The position numbers were made by a program, and so were the translations under genes. DNA of 9,210 nucleotides, taken from NCBI GenBank assembly GCA_005879655.1, contig VBJK01000167.1, positions 1 to 9,210 of the forward strand, read 5' to 3'. The stretch comes from Chloroflexota bacterium (GTDB lineage: Bacteria > Chloroflexota > Ktedonobacteria > Ktedonobacterales > Ktedonobacteraceae). The notes beneath the pieces were generated by a model. It searched no databases and was not told the DNA's origin. It saw nothing but the letters and a program-made list of their open reading frames with translations. The number at the start of each line of letters is the position of its first letter. Position 1 is the stretch's first letter. Below, one piece after another: positions 5,666 to 9,210 of this stretch.

Positions 5666-7441
5666 ATGGCAATACCAAGAGGCCATCAAATCACTATTGA
5701 TTTTGACGTTCCGGCAAAGATGCGTGATGGCACTGTACTGCGTGCCAATGTCTACCGGCCTGCTACCGAGGGGAAATGGCCAGTGCTTCTGGCACGTCTG
5801 CCTTACGGGAAAGATTTAGCCATTGGGAACTCTGTACTTGACGCTGCACAGGTTGTACGACGGGGATATGTTGTCATAGTACAGGATACGCGTGGACGTT
5901 CTACTTCAGATGGCGATTGGGAGCCAATGCGCCGAGAAGCGCTGGACGGCTATGATACAGTCGAATGGGCTTCCAGATTGCACTACAGCAATGGTCAGGT
6001 CGGCATGTTTGGTATCTCCTATTTTGGTTTCACGCAATGGGTGACAATACTAGAACAGCCACCAGACCTCAAAGCAGCCATTCCCGTGATGGCCTGGGGT
6101 GATGCGCTCAATGGTGTGCTCTTCCGTAACGGAGCCTTAGAACTAGGCACGATTGCACAATGGCACCTGATGATGGGTATCGACGTGTTGATGCGACGCT
6201 ATCGTGATGAGAGCGATCCACGCAAACTTGGTGTCGCGCTCTACCAATTAATAAAAGACTTCGATGCCATAGGACCTCAAGGGTACTACTCACTGCCGCT
6301 CAAAGAGTTTGCTCCACTCGTGCGCAATGACGTAGCCCCATCGTTTTTCGAGTTATTCGAGTATCCTATGGATCGTGTTCATAGTGATCCGCTGACCATT
6401 CTTGGTAAGTACGAACGTGCCAAAGTTCCTACGTTTAACATCGGTGGCTGGTACGATGTTTACTTACAGGATACCATTACCAATTTCAACCATATGCGTG
6501 AACACGGTGCGACTGCTGAAGCCCGCCAGAGCAAGCTGCTGATCGGACCCTGGGCACATGCTAACTTCGCAAACCCGATCGGAGAACTCAATTTCGGCTT
6601 TGCAGCAACTCCATCTATGATCGATTTAAGGGTAGATTTTCTCAGCCTGCAAATGCGCTGGTTTGATCAATGGTTAAAGGGAATCAATACTGGTATCCTT
6701 GATGAGCCGCCTGTCAAGATCTTTGTCATGGGCGCGAATATCTGGCGCGATGAGCAAGCCTGGCCATTGGCTCGTGCTGTTGAGATGCGCTACTATTTAC
6801 ACAGTAATGGCCATGCTAATATGCTGCATGGCGATGGGACATTGAGTACAGCCGCCGCAGAAGTGGAGGAGCCTGATCATTATAGCTATGATCCTGCGAA
6901 CCCTGTGCCGACTCGCGGAGGGGCTACGTTGTTGACGGCGGAGTTCCGTCCTGGTCCTTATGATCAGCGTGCAATAGAGAGTCGAGACGATGTGCTAGTT
7001 TATAGTACTGCGCCACTTGAGCAAGCCGTCGAGGTGACTGGTCCGATCAAGGTGCACCTGTGGGCCGTCTCTAGTGCGCCGGATACGGATTTTGTGGCGC
7101 GCCTGGTTGATGTGCACCCCGATGGCTACGCGCAAAATCTGACGGACGGCATTATTCGAGCTCGCTACCGTAGTTTCGCGCGCGGCGAGCAACCATCGCT
7201 CATCGAGCCTGGAAGAGCATACGAATACGAAATAGATCTCTGGTCCACCAGTAATCTCTTCAAGCAAGGCCATCGCATTCGCCTGGATGTCACGAGTAGC
7301 AACTTTCCACGCTGGGACCGCAATCCCAATACTGGTCATGACTTTGGTGTCGATAGCGAGCTACTGGTAGCCAAACAGACAATTCTGCATGATGCTGAAC
7401 ATCCTTCGTATGTGATTCTGCCGATTGTCCATGATGCATAA
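5666..7441 (+). CDS. CocE/NonD family (peptidase S15-like) alpha/beta hydrolase
   Basis: The 591-residue length and fold order fit the cocaine esterase / Xaa-Pro dipeptidyl-peptidase-like family. An alpha/beta hydrolase domain (about 1-325) carries a helical insert, followed by a C-terminal jelly-roll (PepX_C) domain (about 340-590). The nucleophile is S118 in GISYFG (116-121). The acid is D264 in GGWYDVY and the base is H298 in GPWAH, both at the usual family positions. Y47 in RLPYGK corresponds to the oxyanion-hole tyrosine of CocE. QDTRGRSTSDG (73-83) is another family hallmark. Members hydrolyse esters or amides such as acyl-amino-acid or beta-lactam-type substrates; the substrate here is unknown. 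No signal peptide is seen, so it is probably cytoplasmic. The gene is divergent from the FHA gene and lies 173 bp before a second hydrolase on the same strand. Confidence 0.92.
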   Translation: MAIPRGHQITIDFDVPAKMRDGTVLRANVYRPATEGKWPVLLARLPYGKDLAIGNSVLDAAQVVRRGYVVIVQDTRGRSTSDGDWEPMRREALDGYDTVEWASRLHYSNGQVGMFGISYFGFTQWVTILEQPPDLKAAIPVMAWGDALNGVLFRNGALELGTIAQWHLMMGIDVLMRRYRDESDPRKLGVALYQLIKDFDAIGPQGYYSLPLKEFAPLVRNDVAPSFFELFEYPMDRVHSDPLTILGKYERAKVPTFNIGGWYDVYLQDTITNFNHMREHGATAEARQSKLLIGPWAHANFANPIGELNFGFAATPSMIDLRVDFLSLQMRWFDQWLKGINTGILDEPPVKIFVMGANIWRDEQAWPLARAVEMRYYLHSNGHANMLHGDGTLSTAAAEVEEPDHYSYDPANPVPTRGGATLLTAEFRPGPYDQRAIESRDDVLVYSTAPLEQAVEVTGPIKVHLWAVSSAPDTDFVARLVDVHPDGYAQNLTDGIIRARYRSFARGEQPSLIEPGRAYEYEIDLWSTSNLFKQGHRIRLDVTSSNFPRWDRNPNTGHDFGVDSELLVAKQTILHDAEHPSYVILPIVHDA

Positions 7442-7489
7442 TTTTGTGTCATGTGATAACTCAGTAAAGCACAAGCGTGCAAGACGTTA

Positions 7490-7546
7490 TTTTGCTGATA
7501 TATAATGCTAGCTGGGGAGAGTACACTGGAAAATCAATCAGCAAAA
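7490..7546. repeat. 10-bp perfect inverted repeat flanking a candidate promoter
   Basis: TTTTGCTGAT (7490-7499) is exactly complementary to ATCAGCAAAA (7537-7546), with 37 bases between. A TATAAT hexamer sits just inside the left arm at 7501-7506, so the arms flank the -10 and the predicted start. This could be a pair of operator half-sites or, if transcription starts further upstream, an RNA stem. It interleaves with the repeat at 7514-7575. Confidence 0.5.
7501..7506 (+). promoter_or_regulatory. Candidate -10 box for the dienelactone hydrolase gene
   Basis: A perfect TATAAT lies 108 bases before the gene start. The matching -35 position (about 7477-7484, GTGCAAGA) is poor, so the site may need an activator or be fortuitous. 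It would place the transcript start near 7513, at the first base of the GGGGAGAG arm. Confidence 0.4.
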
Positions 7547-7575
7547 GGCTTAGCCGCACATTATTTGCTCTCCCC
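7514..7575 (+). repeat. 8-bp inverted repeat in the leader of the dienelactone hydrolase gene
   Basis: GGGGAGAG (7514-7521) pairs perfectly with CTCTCCCC (7568-7575) over a 46-base loop. Both arms would be in the leader RNA if transcription starts at the candidate promoter. The stem ends 23 bases before the ribosome binding site, so it does not cover the site directly. A short GGCT-T-AGCC palindrome (7547-7555) lies in the loop. Confidence 0.45.
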
Positions 7576-7598
7576 TACACACCAATTAGCGAGGATTT

Positions 7599-7604
7599 AA
7601 GGAG
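7599..7604 (+). promoter_or_regulatory. Ribosome binding site of the dienelactone hydrolase
   Basis: AAGGAG ends 10 bases before ATG at 7615. It is a strong match and fixes the start. Confidence 0.75.
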
Positions 7605-7614
7605 TTGAAGAGCA

Positions 7615-8310
7615 ATGGCAGTAGTACGTACTTCGAGAATTGCATTATCGGTCAACGGCAGTGATGCCTATGCCTTCGTCACACAGCCGGATGATGACGC
7701 TACGCATCCAGGTCTGGTCTTGATTCAAGAGTGGTGGGGCATCGAGCCGCATATTCTGGAGCTGGCCCAAAAGTTAGCGACGGAGGGTTTTATTGTTGCG
7801 GTACCCGACCTCTCTCACGGCAAGGTTGCCACCGAGCCTGACGACGCCATGCGCATGTACATGTTAATTCGTGAGAATGTGGATAAGGCTGCAAAAGAGA
7901 TCATTGGCGCGCTGAATGAAGTCAAGGCGTTGCCCAATGTGGAACCGAAGAAGCTCGGCTTGATAGGCTTCTGCCTGGGAGGCTTCCTGACCTATACCGT
8001 CGCGTCTCGCTATGCCGACTTGGGGGCTGTAGTGCCTTTCTACGGTGCTGGCTATGATCCCACACCTGAAGAAGTGGCCAAGGTAAATGCGCCCGTGCTG
8101 GCGATCTATGGCCGACAGGATGGGAGTATTCCGCTGGGACAGATTGAGAAGATTGAGCAGATGTATAAGGCGGCGGGCAAAGATATCACGGTCAAGATCT
8201 ACGATGCTGGTCACGCCTTCATCAATCCGATGCATGGCGCTGGCAATGAGAAGGCGGCAGCTGAAGCATGGCCGCTGGCGGTGAGTTTCCTGAAGGAAAA
8301 ACTTCGGTAG
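7615..8310 (+). CDS. Dienelactone hydrolase family protein
   Basis: The 231 residues match the usual size of the family, a minimal alpha/beta hydrolase with a cysteine nucleophile. E39 in IQEWWGI is the glutamate that holds the resting cysteine. The nucleophile is C120 in GFCLGG (118-123), the acid D169 in GRQDGSIP and the base H200 in GHAF. The classic member, carboxymethylenebutenolidase, opens dienelactone to maleylacetate in chloroaromatic breakdown. Most genomic homologues have other or unknown ester substrates, and no other catechol-pathway genes are visible, so a ClcD role is not claimed. It lacks a signal peptide and should be cytosolic. It has its own ribosome binding site and candidate promoter, and a strong palindromic terminator starts 8 bases after its stop. 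The sampled codons are GC-rich (about 57-60% by hand count of two 60-base lines). Confidence 0.93.
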   Translation: MAVVRTSRIALSVNGSDAYAFVTQPDDDATHPGLVLIQEWWGIEPHILELAQKLATEGFIVAVPDLSHGKVATEPDDAMRMYMLIRENVDKAAKEIIGALNEVKALPNVEPKKLGLIGFCLGGFLTYTVASRYADLGAVVPFYGAGYDPTPEEVAKVNAPVLAIYGRQDGSIPLGQIEKIEQMYKAAGKDITVKIYDAGHAFINPMHGAGNEKAAAEAWPLAVSFLKEKLR

Positions 8311-8318
8311 AAGTAAGG

Positions 8319-8361
8319 ATGAAAGGCAACAACGCGTTGTTGCCTTTCATTGTTCCTTTTT
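8319..8361. terminator. 32-bp perfect palindrome terminator between convergent genes
   Basis: The half-site ATGAAAGGCAACAACG (8319-8334) is followed directly by its exact reverse complement (8335-8350). This gives a very stable RNA hairpin, closing through ACGCGT with a small forced loop. On the plus strand TGTTCC and then TTTTT (8357-8361) follow, giving an intrinsic terminator for the dienelactone hydrolase gene. On the minus strand the hairpin is 15 bases past the stop of the next gene, but only a weak T-rich run follows. It probably serves both genes, better in the plus direction. Confidence 0.85.
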
Positions 8362-8365
8362 GATC

Positions 8366-9210
8366 CTATTCCTTTACTTCTACCTTTAAATCTTCAGATG
8401 ATAATTCAATAGCTTCTAGCACTTGGAAACAGAAGCGTTGGATCTCTTTTGCAGATCTTCTGACTTCTATAAATGAGCCATTCTCAAGTTCTCTAGTTTC
8501 GCTAAATTTCTTTTTATCTTTTCCTACAGAGTTAGGAAATTGCTGCATAATTAATCTGAACTTTTCTGGTTCTAATTCTGCTATAGTATTCATGGTTCTT
8601 TCGAGAACATCACGCCATGATTGAACTTCAAAATGTTGGCCTAGAATGCTCATAGTTTTTGGTTTTGTTCCTGTTACTCTATTTTGTTCGTATTGTATGG
8701 TTTGCTCATCACCAAAGTAGGGCCATATTGAAAGTGCAATGTTTGCTAAATAAACAGAACGTTGTTCAATATTTGTGGGCGTCCATGATGAAAGGCTTGA
8801 AAAATATTTATTAATTTCAAGATGACTATTTTTTAGTTGTTCCTTTTTGTCACTAAAGCTATGATTTGAAAGATCAGAGTTGTATTTTGTGAGGGTAAGA
8901 TTACCAAGAGTATGCAATGATAGCTCATAAGTAGTTTCATAGTCGTCTCCCAAAGATCTTTTCCAGATCTCTGTGAGTGTTTGAGGCATTATATGTTGTA
9001 CTGAAAGTCCCTCGAAGCTGATTTGTTCTTTGTGGTTGTATGTTTCTTCTATAGCCTCAAGTATAAGCCTAGTCTTGGTGGCTCGATCTCTATTTCCATA
9101 AAGTTTAGCATCCGTTAGACGCTGCATAAACTCAGGATTTTTTGGATAACCTTTCGTTTGGAGGATTGCTTTTAACTCTTCAACAAAATTTTGCGAGTTC
9201 TTGGTGTTGA
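8366..9210 (-). CDS. DUF262/DUF1524 (GmrSD-type) restriction-family protein, C-terminal part, 5' end outside window
   Basis: The frame is open from the window edge to the stop at 8366-8368, giving 280 visible residues; the ATG at 9125-9127 is internal. The DUF1524 HNH-like nuclease signature is clear: VQHIMPQTL (bases about 9001-8975, with the key His at 8993-8995), a Trp three residues on, then LGNLTLTKYNSDLSN and the downstream FSDKK. A Trp-and-Arg segment near SSWTPTNIEQR completes it. A C-terminal domain with QSWRDVLERTM and a final SEDLKVEVKE resembles the tail found on many DUF262-DUF1524 proteins. In GmrSD the DUF262 half hydrolyses nucleotides and the DUF1524 half cuts DNA with modified (glucosylated hydroxymethyl) cytosines, defending against phage. 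The DUF262 half should lie beyond the window. Sampled lines have only about 30-38% GC against 57-60% next door, suggesting acquisition by transfer. Confidence 0.85.
   Translation of the reverse strand, partial: NTKNSQNFVEELKAILQTKGYPKNPEFMQRLTDAKLYGNRDRATKTRLILEAIEETYNHKEQISFEGLSVQHIMPQTLTEIWKRSLGDDYETTYELSLHTLGNLTLTKYNSDLSNHSFSDKKEQLKNSHLEINKYFSSLSSWTPTNIEQRSVYLANIALSIWPYFGDEQTIQYEQNRVTGTKPKTMSILGQHFEVQSWRDVLERTMNTIAELEPEKFRLIMQQFPNSVGKDKKKFSETRELENGSFIEVRRSAKEIQRFCFQVLEAIELSSEDLKVEVKE

Noticed and set aside
6995..7339. 114-codon minus-strand open frame inside the CocE-type gene
   Set aside because: It is antisense to the conserved C-terminal jelly-roll domain and has no independent support.
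7469..7480. GCAC-AAGC-GTGC hairpin after the CocE-type gene, considered as its terminator
   Set aside because: The stem has only 4 bp and no adequate T-run follows; it would be very weak.
7864..8235. 123-codon minus-strand open frame inside the dienelactone hydrolase gene
   Set aside because: It is antisense to the catalytic Cys, Asp and His codons; a GC-rich shadow frame.
7615..8310. Naming the gene clcD (chloroaromatic degradation)
   Set aside because: Family membership is clear, but no neighbouring catechol-pathway genes support that substrate.

Overview
The window looks like chromosomal DNA from a bacterium with eukaryote-like phosphosignalling. A Ser/Thr kinase fused to a very long TPR array, a double-FHA protein, an IscB relic and mixed GC content would all fit Chloroflexota of the Ktedonobacteria type. 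That placement is an inference from gene content, not a phylogenetic result. No rRNA, tRNA or CRISPR array is visible.

Left edge (1-509): the relic of an IS200/IS605-group element. An IscB reading frame keeps its N-terminal about 40 residues and its C-terminal about 100 residues. The nuclease core between them (RuvC, bridge helix, HNH) is gone and the two remnants are out of frame. An imperfect hairpin at 452-472 resembles the right end of such elements. The next gene starts 37 bases after it.

Signalling block (510-5466): a 1124-residue Ser/Thr kinase whose C-terminal 815 residues are 24 uninterrupted 34-residue TPR units, then a NadD/NMNAT-like nucleotidyltransferase on the same strand. A two-FHA protein is convergent with it and overlaps its end by 14 bp. 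The FHA gene has the clearest promoter in the window (TTGACA-18-TATACT on the minus strand), with a small inverted repeat across its -10 and predicted start site.

Hydrolase block (5666-8310): a CocE/NonD-type (peptidase S15-like) alpha/beta hydrolase and a dienelactone-hydrolase family protein. Both have complete visible catalytic residues and their own ribosome binding sites. The 173-bp gap between them holds two perfect inverted repeats in interleaved order. A 32-bp perfect palindrome after the second hydrolase is a terminator, probably shared with the convergent gene that follows.

Right edge (8366-9210): the 3' part of an AT-rich minus-strand gene for a DUF1524 (GmrSD/DUF262-type) HNH-like protein, a family tied to modified-DNA restriction and phage defence. 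Its base composition differs strongly from the adjoining hydrolase gene, which suggests horizontal acquisition.

How the parts may work together: the kinase may phosphorylate targets read by FHA proteins, but kinase and FHA gene are not in one operon, so this link is inferred. The hydrolases look like catabolic or detoxifying enzymes with no visible tie to the kinase. Both edges carry mobile or defence-type DNA. I found no convincing wholly new system; the most unusual items are the internally deleted IscB, the 24-unit TPR kinase and the interleaved repeats at 7490-7575.
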